A stretch of DNA of 64,000 bases from Erythrobacter sp. HL-111 (GTDB taxonomy: Bacteria > Pseudomonadota > Alphaproteobacteria > Sphingomonadales > Sphingomonadaceae): contig NZ_LT629743.1 of assembly GCF_900105095.1 (NCBI RefSeq), positions 1,736,001 through 1,800,000 on the forward strand. Direction: 5' to 3'. The notes below the pieces were generated by a model, which saw nothing but the letters and a program-made list of their open reading frames with translations, ran no database searches and was not told where the DNA came from. Both the position numbers and the translations under genes were made by a program. Of this stretch, positions 18,181 through 28,344 are shown piece after piece (position 1 is the first letter of the stretch; each line of letters starts with the position of its first letter).

Positions 18181-18417
18181 GTGGCCGGGCGCCCCGCCCT
18201 TGCGCCTCCCCGGGCCATCGGCGCCGCTTCGGCGGGCGCGGTGTCGAGCGGGGCCGCGGCGATCGGTGCTCTCGCCATCGGGGCGCTGGCGGTGGGCGCG
18301 CTCGCGATCGGAACGCTCGCGATAGGCCGTCTCGCCGTGCGCCGCCTGCACATCCGCGAGGCCAAGGTCGACGTGCTGCACATCGGGCAATTGCGGATCG
18401 AGGACCACCGCGAGTGA
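18181..18417 (+). CDS. Small Ala/Ile/Gly repeat protein
   Basis: A 78-residue protein, GTG start one nucleotide after the ispG stop. Residues 27-55 are a five-residue periodic run of the type (A/V)IG-x-LA (AIGALAIGALAVGALAIG), followed by RLHIREAKVDVLHIGQLRIED, where hydrophobic positions recur every second or fifth residue. The regularity suggests a short beta-solenoid or a membrane-lying helix; both readings are inference. I do not recognise a family name. Translation coupled to ispG is likely. A truncated thioredoxin-like frame follows directly after its TGA, so its own C-terminus may have been shaped by the same rearrangement. Confidence 0.55.
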   Translation: MAGRPALAPPRAIGAASAGAVSSGAAAIGALAIGALAVGALAIGTLAIGRLAVRRLHIREAKVDVLHIGQLRIEDHRE

Positions 18418-18702
18418 TCCGGGCATCAGTGCCGTTTCCCGCGGATCGAAGCACTTGTCGAGCGTGAATACGAGGTCGTCCTCGTCGATATCGGGATGCC
18501 TCAGACCAGCAACGGGCATAAGCCTGCCGTCGCGCGCCGCTTCGGGCTGGACGAGCCTTCCGGCACGCCGAACCTCCTCGTGCTGATCGCCGGGAGCGTG
18601 CCGATCCACGCCGGCACCGCGACGACCTGGCGCAATGCGGCGAGCAGGAGCGAGGAGGCGATTGTCGTGGAGCTGGAACGGCTCGCCGATGCGCCCGTTT
18701 GA
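18418..18702 (+). pseudogene. Thioredoxin-like protein, C-terminal remnant lacking the CxxC half
   Basis: In the same frame as, and directly after, the stop of the small repeat protein, the sequence reads PRIEALVEREYEVVLVDIGMP, then HKPAVARRFGLDEPSGTPNLLVL and ATTWRNAASRSEEAIVVELERLA. This matches the second half of a thioredoxin-fold protein of the type found in sphingomonads: strand beta-3, the helix, the cis-Pro (SGTP) and the last helix. The first half with the CxxC redox site and the start codon is gone. An ATG at 18496 lies inside the fold and would give a non-functional 68-residue piece. It ends 9 nt before the deacetylase gene. Confidence 0.65.
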
Positions 18703-18711
18703 GCCGGGTTC

Positions 18712-19632
18712 ATGCTCCACGTCGTCCACCACGCCGATTACATGGCCCCGCGCCCGGAGCGCGGCACGTTCCGGTTCGACAAGTATTACCTCGTCATGGA
18801 GGAGCTGCGCGTGCAGGCCCGAAACGGCGGCGCTGCGATCACCGAACACGCGCCCGCCCCCTGCCCGCGCGAATGGCTCGAAGCGGTGCACGATCCCGAA
18901 TATGTCGAGGAGGTCTTCACCGCCAGCGTCCCGCGCGACAAGGAGCGGCGCATCGGCTTTCCCGTGACCGAGCGCATCCGCGACCGCGTGCGGCACACCA
19001 ATGGCGGGACATGGCTCGCCGCGCGGCTCGCCCTGCGCCACGGCTACGCCGCCAACAGCGCGGCGGGGAGCCACCATGCGCTGGAGAACACGGGCGCGGG
19101 CTATTGCGTCTTCAACGACCTCGCGGTTGCCTCCAACCGCCTGATCGCGGAGGGCAGCGCGCGCCGCATCCTGATCGTCGATCTCGACGTCCACCAGGGC
19201 GACGGGACCGCAAGCCTGACCGCGCTGAGGGACGACATCTTCACGCTTTCGCTCCATGCGGAGAAGAATTTTCCCGTGCGAAAGGCGCGTTCGAACTGCG
19301 ACGTGCCGCTGCCCGACGGGCTCGGCGACGAAGGCTACATGGCAGCGCTCGCCGCGCACCTGCCGGGGATCATGGACGATTTCGCACCCGACCTCGTGCT
19401 TTACCAGGCCGGCGTCGATCCGCACGTGGACGACAAGCTCGGACGGCTCGCGCTGACGGACGAGGGGCTGGAGCGGCGCGACCGGTTCGTGCTGCGCGAG
19501 GCGCGGGGCCGCGGGCTTCCGGTCGCCTCGGCGCTCGGCGGCGGATATGGCGCGGACCAGCGCGCCGTCGCCCGCCGTCACGCCCGTTCGATGCTGGCGA
19601 TGGCGGACGAGAACGCGCGCTTCGCCGGCTGA
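18712..19632 (+). CDS. Histone deacetylase family protein (class IV-like)
   Basis: A 306-residue zinc-dependent deacetylase-fold enzyme (AcuC/HDAC superfamily). The catalytic His pair is in AGSHHALEN, the zinc ligands are in [14 protein letters not shown] (Asp and His) and [10 protein letters not shown] (Asp), and the C-terminal GGGYG loop carries the Tyr that stabilises the transition state. In bacteria such proteins remove acyl groups from small molecules, polyamines or enzymes; histones are not implied. Start ATG 18712 lies 9 nt downstream of the thioredoxin-like remnant. The cytoplasmic location follows from the absence of a signal peptide. Confidence 0.92.
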   Translation: MLHVVHHADYMAPRPERGTFRFDKYYLVMEELRVQARNGGAAITEHAPAPCPREWLEAVHDPEYVEEVFTASVPRDKERRIGFPVTERIRDRVRHTNGGTWLAARLALRHGYAANSAAGSHHALENTGAGYCVFNDLAVASNRLIAEGSARRILIVDLDVHQGDGTASLTALRDDIFTLSLHAEKNFPVRKARSNCDVPLPDGLGDEGYMAALAAHLPGIMDDFAPDLVLYQAGVDPHVDDKLGRLALTDEGLERRDRFVLREARGRGLPVASALGGGYGADQRAVARRHARSMLAMADENARFAG

Positions 19633-19693
19633 GGCCGACCCGCAGGAGCATTTTCATTGTGGCGAAAGCAAGGATCGGTCATATTGGGCGGCG

Positions 19694-20398
19694 ATGATGA
19701 AACGCCGCGACCTGATCAAGACCGGCCTTGCCGCCGGTGCCGTGCTCGCCCTGCCCCCGGCCCGTCTCGCCGCCCAGCCGATCAAGGGCTCCGCCCGCGA
19801 CCGCGCGCTCTTCGCCATCGCCCGGCGCGAACTCGAAAGGGCGGGCGATTCGATCTGGAAGCGCGACATCGTCGGCATCGCCGATTACGGCGTCCATTCG
19901 GCGGAGCGGCGGTTCCACTTCGTCAATCTCGACCTGCAGGAAGTGCATTCCTACCACGTCAGCCACGGGCAGGGTTCCGACCCCGAACATGACGGCGTGC
20001 TCAACCGCTATTCCAATGTCGAAGGCTCGAACGCGACCAGCCGCGGGGCCTATGTCACGTGGGAATGGTACAAGGGCCGCTACGGCACCAGCGTGCGCCT
20101 CGGCGGGCTCGACGAGACCAACGACAACGCGCTGCGCCGCTACATCGTGATGCACCGCGCCGATTATGCCGAGCCGTCGCATATCGACCGTTGGGGCAGG
20201 CTCGGCCGGTCGAACGGCTGCTTCGCGATGGGCGAAGAACAGTTCCGCATCGCTTTGATGAACCTGTCGGGCGGACGCCTGCTGTTCGCCGACAGCCTAG
20301 GCCTGCAGGAGGACGGTTCGTTCCAGTCGGCGAATCTCGAGCCTCTGCGCCCGAGCAGGCCTTCCGATCTCCAGCGCTACGTTACCGGCGCGTTCTGA
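19694..20398 (+). CDS. Murein L,D-transpeptidase catalytic-domain protein, Tat-type signal
   Basis: A 234-residue secreted protein of the murein L,D-transpeptidase catalytic-domain family (YkuD-related). The N-terminus KRRDLIKTGLAAGAVLALPP has the look of a Tat signal peptide. The catalytic region has HIDRWGRLGRSNGCFAM, with the conserved His and the SxGC cysteine nucleophile, and SNATSRGAYVT upstream. Such enzymes form 3-3 crosslinks or attach proteins to peptidoglycan in the periplasm. A second ATG three nucleotides on is equally possible. A small membrane protein follows 4 nt after its stop. Confidence 0.88.
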   Translation: MMKRRDLIKTGLAAGAVLALPPARLAAQPIKGSARDRALFAIARRELERAGDSIWKRDIVGIADYGVHSAERRFHFVNLDLQEVHSYHVSHGQGSDPEHDGVLNRYSNVEGSNATSRGAYVTWEWYKGRYGTSVRLGGLDETNDNALRRYIVMHRADYAEPSHIDRWGRLGRSNGCFAMGEEQFRIALMNLSGGRLLFADSLGLQEDGSFQSANLEPLRPSRPSDLQRYVTGAF

Positions 20399-20402
20399 GG
20401 TG

Positions 20403-20636
20403 ATGAGCCACGCCCCCTCTCCTGAGGACCGTGCGATTACGGCGACAAGCATCAAGTCGGCACCGATCGGCGCCGCGATCATCGCCCTCCTGTTTTTCAA
20501 AACTCCATTGATCGGCGCGATACTCACCTTGGCGAGCGGGGAATGGCAGGCCGTTCTGCTGGTTTGCCTCCCCTACGCCCTGCCCGCAGCGATCCTGTAT
20601 CGCCGAGAAATCCTGCTCGAAAGTTCGCTCCCCTAG
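20403..20636 (+). CDS. Small hypothetical membrane protein
   Basis: A 77-residue protein with two predicted membrane helices (about residues 20-42 and 45-65) and a short cytoplasmic-type tail YRREILLESSLP. I do not recognise a family. It starts 4 nt after the L,D-transpeptidase stop, so it is likely cotranscribed with it. Its TAG stop lies within the CTAG target duplication of the IS1380 element, and the insertion left the protein unchanged. The GTG directly upstream of the ATG is an alternative start. Confidence 0.55.
   Translation: MSHAPSPEDRAITATSIKSAPIGAAIIALLFFKTPLIGAILTLASGEWQAVLLVCLPYALPAAILYRREILLESSLP
20633..20636. repeat. Left target-site duplication CTAG of the IS element
   Basis: CTAG directly left of the element, matching the copy at 22296-22299. 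Four-base duplications are usual for IS1380. Because CTAG is palindromic it could also be read as the outermost inverted repeat. Confidence 0.65.
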
Positions 20637-20650
20637 CCCGGATTATTCAC
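20637..20650 (+). repeat. Left inverted repeat of IS1380 element
   Basis: CCCGGATTATTCAC; its last eight bases (TTATTCAC) are matched exactly by the inverted right end at 22282-22295. Confidence 0.7.
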
Positions 20651-20744
20651 CGGCAGTGGTCTGACGGGTTGGCGGGAGTGGCGTAAGCATTTGCATTGTT
20701 GTAGGAATGTGGTTGCTTAAGCCAGACCTGCAACGGGGCAAAAT

Positions 20745-22115
20745 ATGCCACAGACCACACCCGCCGGATGCGATGATAGCGCGTCCGTATTTTCGTTTCC
20801 AGCAGTGCGCGGCAAGAAGGTCACAGCTGCGTTTGACGGCGGCAGGCTGACCTCGGATGGCGGGGTGCTGGTGCTGGCTCAGGCCGAGCGCATGATGGGG
20901 CTCTGCCAGCGGCTTGCGGCGTGTATTGCCGATCCGCGCGATCCTGCTCGGGTGGTTCATCGGCTTGAAGATATCCTGCGCGCGCGGATGTTCGCGATCG
21001 CCTGCGGCTATGAGGATGCCGATGATCTCGACGCTCTGCGCGATGATCCGGGCTTCCGCCTTGCGCTGGGCAAGCTGCCGGGATCGGGTGCGGGGTTGGC
21101 CAGCCAACCGACGATGAGCCGCTGGGAGAATGCGCCGAGCACGCGCGAGCTGGCAAAGATGCTGGGGATCATGATCGACATCTACTGCGCCAGCTACCCC
21201 ACTCCGCCGGCGGCGGTGACGCTGGATATCGATGACACCTGCGACGTCGTGCACGGCTATCAGCAACTCTCCTTCTGGAACGGACATCATGGGGAGCGCT
21301 GCTTCCTGCCGATCCATGTCTACGACACGGCAACGGGCCGGCCGGTGGCGATGCTGCTGCGCACGGGCAAGACGCCTTCTGGCAAGGAGGCGGCAGGGCA
21401 TATCCGGCGTCTGGTGCGCCATCTTCGCCGCCACTGGCCTGATACCCACATCACCATCCGCGGTGACGGGCATTATGGACGGCCCGAGGTCATGGCCTTC
21501 TGCGAGGCGGCCCATGTCGATTACGTGTTCGGTCTGCCGACCAACGCCGCGCTGCGCGCTGATCCGGTTATCGTCACTGCCGCCGATGCCTGCGCGGTCC
21601 GCCGCGCCGAGTGCCAACTCCCGGTCCTGCGCAGCTATGCCGAGACCCGCTACGGCGCGAAGAGCTGGAACCGCCAGCGCCGCGTCGTCGCCAGGATCGA
21701 GGCCAGCACGCTGGGCATGGATATCCGCTATGTCGTCACATCGCTAACCCAAGGCTCGGCTGAATACATCTATGACACGCTCTACTGTGCGCGCGGGCAG
21801 GCCGAGAACCTGATCAAGCTGCACAAGACCCAGCTGGCCAGTGACCGCACCTCGTGCCGGTCGGCGAACGCCAACCAGATGCGCCTGATCCTGCACACCG
21901 CTGCCTACTGGCTGCTGTGGCGCGTTCAGCAGGCGATCCCAAAGACCACCGCTCTGGCAAAAGCCGAGTTTACGACCCTGCGCCTGCGGCTGCTCAAGGT
22001 TGCTGCCCGCGTCATGGAAAGCGCCACCCGAATCCGCGTAGCGTTCGCCTCTGCGTGCCCCGATGCCGATCTGATGCGTGCCATCGTTCTCGCGCTCAAG
22101 CCTGCGCCGACGTAG
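20745..22115 (+). CDS. IS1380-family transposase
   Basis: A 456-residue DDE transposase of the IS1380 family. The N-terminal part shows FDGGRLTSDGGVLVLAQAE, typical of the family. The acidic triad is recognisable as Asp in TLDIDDTCD, Asp in IRGDGHYG and Glu in CARGQAENLIK. The frame is uninterrupted and of normal length, so the element may still be mobile. About 100 nt of leader separates it from the left end. The remaining 180 nt after the stop carry no further gene. Confidence 0.95.
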   Translation: MPQTTPAGCDDSASVFSFPAVRGKKVTAAFDGGRLTSDGGVLVLAQAERMMGLCQRLAACIADPRDPARVVHRLEDILRARMFAIACGYEDADDLDALRDDPGFRLALGKLPGSGAGLASQPTMSRWENAPSTRELAKMLGIMIDIYCASYPTPPAAVTLDIDDTCDVVHGYQQLSFWNGHHGERCFLPIHVYDTATGRPVAMLLRTGKTPSGKEAAGHIRRLVRHLRRHWPDTHITIRGDGHYGRPEVMAFCEAAHVDYVFGLPTNAALRADPVIVTAADACAVRRAECQLPVLRSYAETRYGAKSWNRQRRVVARIEASTLGMDIRYVVTSLTQGSAEYIYDTLYCARGQAENLIKLHKTQLASDRTSCRSANANQMRLILHTAAYWLLWRVQQAIPKTTALAKAEFTTLRLRLLKVAARVMESATRIRVAFASACPDADLMRAIVLALKPAPT

Positions 22116-22281
22116 CGGGCGCGGCAGTGCCGCAGAAACCCCGAGCCAAGTCCTTCAACCAGAAAAGCCCATCGATCACAGCGCGGTGAAACAGACGCCA
22201 GCGGTGCCGCACGCCCGCTCTACGCCGCCGCACGCAGCAGTGGCGTCAAGCTCGCGCCGAGAGGCGCCCAACCGCATCGCC

Positions 22282-22295
22282 GTGAATAAGAGAGG
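22282..22295 (-). repeat. Right inverted repeat of IS1380 element
   Basis: GTGAATAAGAGAGG; reverse complement CCTCTCTTATTCAC, matching the left end in the inner eight bases and the outer CC. Confidence 0.6.
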
Positions 22296-22299
22296 CTAG
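22296..22299. repeat. Right target-site duplication CTAG
   Basis: Second copy of the CTAG duplication, directly right of the element and 5 nt before the stop of the convergent L,D-transpeptidase gene. Confidence 0.65.
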
Positions 22300-22304
22300 G
22301 CCGT

Positions 22305-23708
22305 TCAGCCCTCGTCGCGCGGATCGTTCTCGATCACGATCACCTCGTCGTCGATCACGTCGGTCCGGTTGCGCACCCGCGGCTCGTCGAGGCTCGCCAG
22401 CACCGGCGCGTCGCGATCGTAGATGTCCTCGAACTCGGTCATCTCGCCCTCCACGTTCGTGCCGTAGGTGAAATAGGTGATGTAGGCGGGGATATGCCGC
22501 TCGATCATGACCTTGGTGTATTCGCCCGAGGTCGAGATCTCGACCGCCTCGTCGCGGCTCGCGCCCTTGCCGAGGATCGCCAGCGTCATGCCCAGTTCGA
22601 GCGCGCCCTCGGTGCGGATGCAGCCATGGCTGAGCGCGCGGTCGTCCTGCGCGAAGAGGTGGCGCGAGGGCGTGTCGTGGAAGAAGATCGCGTGCGGGTT
22701 CGGCATCTCCAGCTTCACCCGGCCCAGCGAATTGGTCGGCCCGGGCTGCTGGACGACGGTGATGTAGCCGTTCGCGCCGCGCGTCGCCTTGTAACCCTTG
22801 GCCCGCGCCCAGGCGGGATCGGAAAGCACGCGCTGGCCCAGCCCTTCGCCCCTGACGATCGACTGCGGCACGGTCCAGGTCGGGTTGAACACCACGCCTT
22901 CGACCATTTCGGCGAGCTGCGGCGTCGCGGTGCGTCCCGGCTTGCCAACGATGGTGCGATAGGTCTTCAGCGTCTTGTCGCCCACCGTCAGGCGAAGCTG
23001 GTATTCGGGGACATTGGTGATGAGGTAGAGCCTGCCGAGATCGCGCGGCAGCCAGCGCCAGCGGTCCATGTTGGCGCGGATCAGCTTGCGCTTCGCGGCA
23101 TCGTCCGGCGGCGTCGCGGCGAGTTCGTCGCGCAGGCGGGCGTAATCGGGATAGGTCGGGTTGAGAGCCTCCAGCGTGCCCGCGATGTCGCCCGTCTCCA
23201 GCGCCGTTTCCAAGAGGTCCGGCGTGCGGAAGATGTCGCGGTCGGGATCGACCACGAACCACTGCTTGCGCGCGTCCATCGGGGTGCGCCCGTCGCGCAG
23301 GTCCTCGACCAGCCAGACGAAATTGCGCGAGGCGAGCGCGTCGAGTTCCTCCGACGGGCCGGAGCGCAAGGCGGTCCGCAAGGCGGCAAGGTCGTAGTCG
23401 GCCGGGTCGAGGCCCTCGCGCGCGATCCCCTCGATGAAGGCGACGAGGCTTTCGGCATTGGCGATCGTCCAGGGCCGCACCAGCGGACCCGGCGGATCGA
23501 GATCGCCCTGCACCACCGGATCGGAGATCATCCGCGGGAACGCCTCGTCGAAACCGGCCTCGGCTTTCGCCGGTGGCCTCGCCGCGCGCTCCTCCTGCTG
23601 GTCGGCGGGACGCAGGTCCTCCGCCCCGGGCTCCTGCGCCGCGACCCCGCCGCCAATCGCGAGCGCGGCGGCGATGCCGCCCGCCAGCAGGTGAGCCCTC
23701 AATGTCAT
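22305..23708 (-). CDS. L,D-transpeptidase, YcbB-like
   Basis: A 467-residue secreted L,D-transpeptidase of the larger YcbB type. It begins with a signal peptide (MTLRAHLLAGGIAAALAIGG, cleaved near VAAQ). An N-terminal scaffold domain is followed by the YkuD catalytic domain with DRALSHGCIRTEGALELG, which contains the catalytic Cys in SHGCIR, and the upstream FFHDTPSRHLF. It would make 3-3 (mDap-mDap) crosslinks in the periplasm. I chose the ATG at 23708 over one 96 nt upstream because the signal peptide begins there. The gene converges with the small membrane protein, now separated from it by the IS element. Confidence 0.9.
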   Translation of the reverse strand: MTLRAHLLAGGIAAALAIGGGVAAQEPGAEDLRPADQQEERAARPPAKAEAGFDEAFPRMISDPVVQGDLDPPGPLVRPWTIANAESLVAFIEGIAREGLDPADYDLAALRTALRSGPSEELDALASRNFVWLVEDLRDGRTPMDARKQWFVVDPDRDIFRTPDLLETALETGDIAGTLEALNPTYPDYARLRDELAATPPDDAAKRKLIRANMDRWRWLPRDLGRLYLITNVPEYQLRLTVGDKTLKTYRTIVGKPGRTATPQLAEMVEGVVFNPTWTVPQSIVRGEGLGQRVLSDPAWARAKGYKATRGANGYITVVQQPGPTNSLGRVKLEMPNPHAIFFHDTPSRHLFAQDDRALSHGCIRTEGALELGMTLAILGKGASRDEAVEISTSGEYTKVMIERHIPAYITYFTYGTNVEGEMTEFEDIYDRDAPVLASLDEPRVRNRTDVIDDEVIVIENDPRDEG

Positions 23709-23868
23709 GTGCCGTTCCACCGTCCGTCCTGCGCCGCGTTTCGCGCGCGGCATCGTGTTATGTACCGCCCGATATAATGGCAGCGGCCACCCCCTATCAA
23801 TCATCCTCGCTTTCGCTGCGCTGAATCCTGTTCACGGGCGCGGCGCGGGGCTAGGAAAACGCGAAGCA

Positions 23869-24789
23869 ATGCCCGACGCCATCCCGCCTCCCCGGCGCCT
23901 CGCGCCCTATGCCGCCGCCTTCGCCGGGGTCGGCTTCCTCGCGCTGATGGACGCCTTCATGAAAGGCGCCGCGCTCGCGACCGGGGCCTACACCGCGACC
24001 GTGCTGCGTTCGCTGATCGGGGCGGCGCTGATCGCACCGTTCTGGCTGGCGCGCGGGCCGGCCTGGCCGCGCGGGGCCCTGCTGCGCCTGCATCTCGAAC
24101 GCGGGATCGTCTCGGCCGTCATGGCGCTTTCCTTCTTCTTCGCGCTGACGCGGCTCCCGCTCGCCGAGGCGATCGCGCTGTCCTTCGTCGCGCCACTGCT
24201 CGCGCTCTATCTCGCGAGCATCCTGCTCGGCGAGACGGTCCGGCGCGAGGCGATCGCGGCGAGCCTGCTGGGCCTTGCGGGAACGCTGGTGATCGTCGGC
24301 GGCCGCATCGGCGAGGGCGAGATGGGGCGCGAGGCTGCCGAGGGGCTTGCCGCGCTCGCCTTTTCCGCGGTGCTCTACGCATATACCTTCGTCGTCATCC
24401 GCCGCCAGAGCCAGCTCGCCGGCCCGGTCGAGATCGCGACCTTCCATTCGGGCATCGGCGGGCTCTTCCTCCTCGCCTTCGCGCCGTTCGCCTGGGAAAT
24501 GCCGCGGATTGAGGTGATGGGCGGGCTCGCGGCCGCCGGGGCGCTCACCGTCGCGGCATCGCTCGCCATCGCCTGGGCCTATGCCCGTGAGGAGGCGCAG
24601 GCGCTGGTCCCGATCGAATATTCGGGCTTCCTCTGGGCGAGCCTGTTCGGCTGGCTGTTCTTCCGCGAGGAACTGGCCCTGCCCACGCTCGCCGGGGCGG
24701 CGCTGATCGTCGCGGGGTGCTGGCTGGTCACCCGGCGCGCCCCGGAAACGCCCGGGGCCGGGGCCGCGGGCGATCCGACCGGGATTTGA
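23869..24789 (+). CDS. EamA/DMT-superfamily transporter
   Basis: A 306-residue inner-membrane protein with about ten transmembrane helices arranged as two EamA repeats (first [20 protein letters not shown] onward, second from about residue 160). Such drug/metabolite transporters export small metabolites or amino acids; the substrate cannot be told here. The C-terminus ends in a short Ala/Gly tail after [15 protein letters not shown] lies upstream of the ATG. It is divergent from the L,D-transpeptidase gene and followed by acnA after 163 nt. Confidence 0.9.
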   Translation: MPDAIPPPRRLAPYAAAFAGVGFLALMDAFMKGAALATGAYTATVLRSLIGAALIAPFWLARGPAWPRGALLRLHLERGIVSAVMALSFFFALTRLPLAEAIALSFVAPLLALYLASILLGETVRREAIAASLLGLAGTLVIVGGRIGEGEMGREAAEGLAALAFSAVLYAYTFVVIRRQSQLAGPVEIATFHSGIGGLFLLAFAPFAWEMPRIEVMGGLAAAGALTVAASLAIAWAYAREEAQALVPIEYSGFLWASLFGWLFFREELALPTLAGAALIVAGCWLVTRRAPETPGAGAAGDPTGI

Positions 24790-24952
24790 CCACGGAGGGT
24801 CCGATTCCGCCCGCCCGGACCTTCGCGCGCCCTTGACCTTGGCCCCGCACTCCAGCAATTGCGCGCGCAAGGATTTCAGTCGGACGCGCAAGGCGCCCGG
24901 ACCCCTCTGCCCGCGCGCGGGCAAGGGCACAGCCAAAAGGATGGGATACGAC

Positions 24953-27625
<2,673 letters not shown>

Positions 27626-27654
27626 GGGAGCTGCGACTGGAACGGAGAAAACCG

Positions 27655-28125
27655 ATGCGGAGCGTGCTTTTCCTGAGCCTTGCCGGCCTTGCGACCCTGG
27701 CGGCCTGCGCGCCGTCGGCCGAAAGGGGCGATGGAAAGCGCGGCTCCGGCCCGCCGCTGGGTTTCGAACTCGCCTCCGCGCAGGCCGGGTTCGCGGCGCC
27801 CGCCGGTCCGGTGATCGATGTCTCCCCCGCCGAACTCATTGCGCGACTGGGGGCGGGAAACGTGCGGCTGATCGACGTCCGCACCGATGAAGAGGTCGCC
27901 GCCGGCATGATCCCCGGGGCGCACCACATCGCGCTCGACGAATTCGACCCCGCCGCGCTCAACGTGGCGGAGGACGAAACGGTGGTGTTCTATTGCCGCT
28001 CGGGCAGCCGCTCGACCAAGGCCGCCGAAAGGCTCGCCGCGCAGGCAGGCGAACCGGAGCGGCATCTTGCGGGCGGAATTCTCGCCTGGCAGGAAGCGGG
28101 CGGCGCGATCGTCCAGCCCGAATAA
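27655..28125 (+). CDS. Rhodanese-like lipoprotein
   Basis: A 156-residue single-domain rhodanese. The N-terminus has a lipoprotein signal (FLSLAGLATLAAC, lipobox LAAC with Cys18), so it is probably anchored in the envelope. The rhodanese fold shows LIDVRTDEEVAAGMIPGA and the active-site loop YCRSGSRSTKAA with the catalytic Cys. It would transfer or bind sulfane sulfur in the periplasm; the partner is unknown. It may be read through from acnA, 29 nt upstream. Confidence 0.88.
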   Translation: MRSVLFLSLAGLATLAACAPSAERGDGKRGSGPPLGFELASAQAGFAAPAGPVIDVSPAELIARLGAGNVRLIDVRTDEEVAAGMIPGAHHIALDEFDPAALNVAEDETVVFYCRSGSRSTKAAERLAAQAGEPERHLAGGILAWQEAGGAIVQPE

Positions 28126-28344
28126 GCGCGCGCCGCTCCAGGTCGATCCGCGGGGTCGATCCGGTCGCGGCTCCGCGCGCCTTGCATGATCCGGCCAGTT
28201 CCCGCACTGCCGACGCGGGGACGCTGTTCGTGGCGAGCAACAGGGCCCCGGAAAGCCGCTCCGGCCGCATCATCGGGAACGGGTGCCGCCTGCACCCATG
28301 GCGTGGGCTTGTTGGCCGCTGACGGGCGGTCCTGCGGGTCGGCG

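Larger units (their letters stand above)
20637..22295 (+). mobile_element. IS1380-family insertion sequence, apparently complete (1659 bp)
   Basis: The element holds one intact transposase gene and is flanked by CTAG on both sides. The left end reads CCCGGATTATTCAC and the right end, inverted, CCTCTCTTATTCAC; they agree at 10 of 14 positions, with the inner eight identical. Its base use is visibly less GC-biased than the surroundings. Excising 20637-22295 plus one CTAG restores two convergent genes whose stops are 5 nt apart. The boundaries rest on these ends and the duplication, not on a database match. Confidence 0.85.

Noticed and set aside
15903..18383. 826-codon open frame on the minus strand opposite the SDR and ispG genes
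   Set aside because: His/Arg/Asp-rich composition typical of antisense frames in GC-rich DNA; the plus-strand genes have full family motifs.
18496..18702. A 68-residue small gene starting at ATG 18496
   Set aside because: The coding similarity continues upstream of this ATG into the thioredoxin-like fold, so the ATG is internal to a remnant, not a start.
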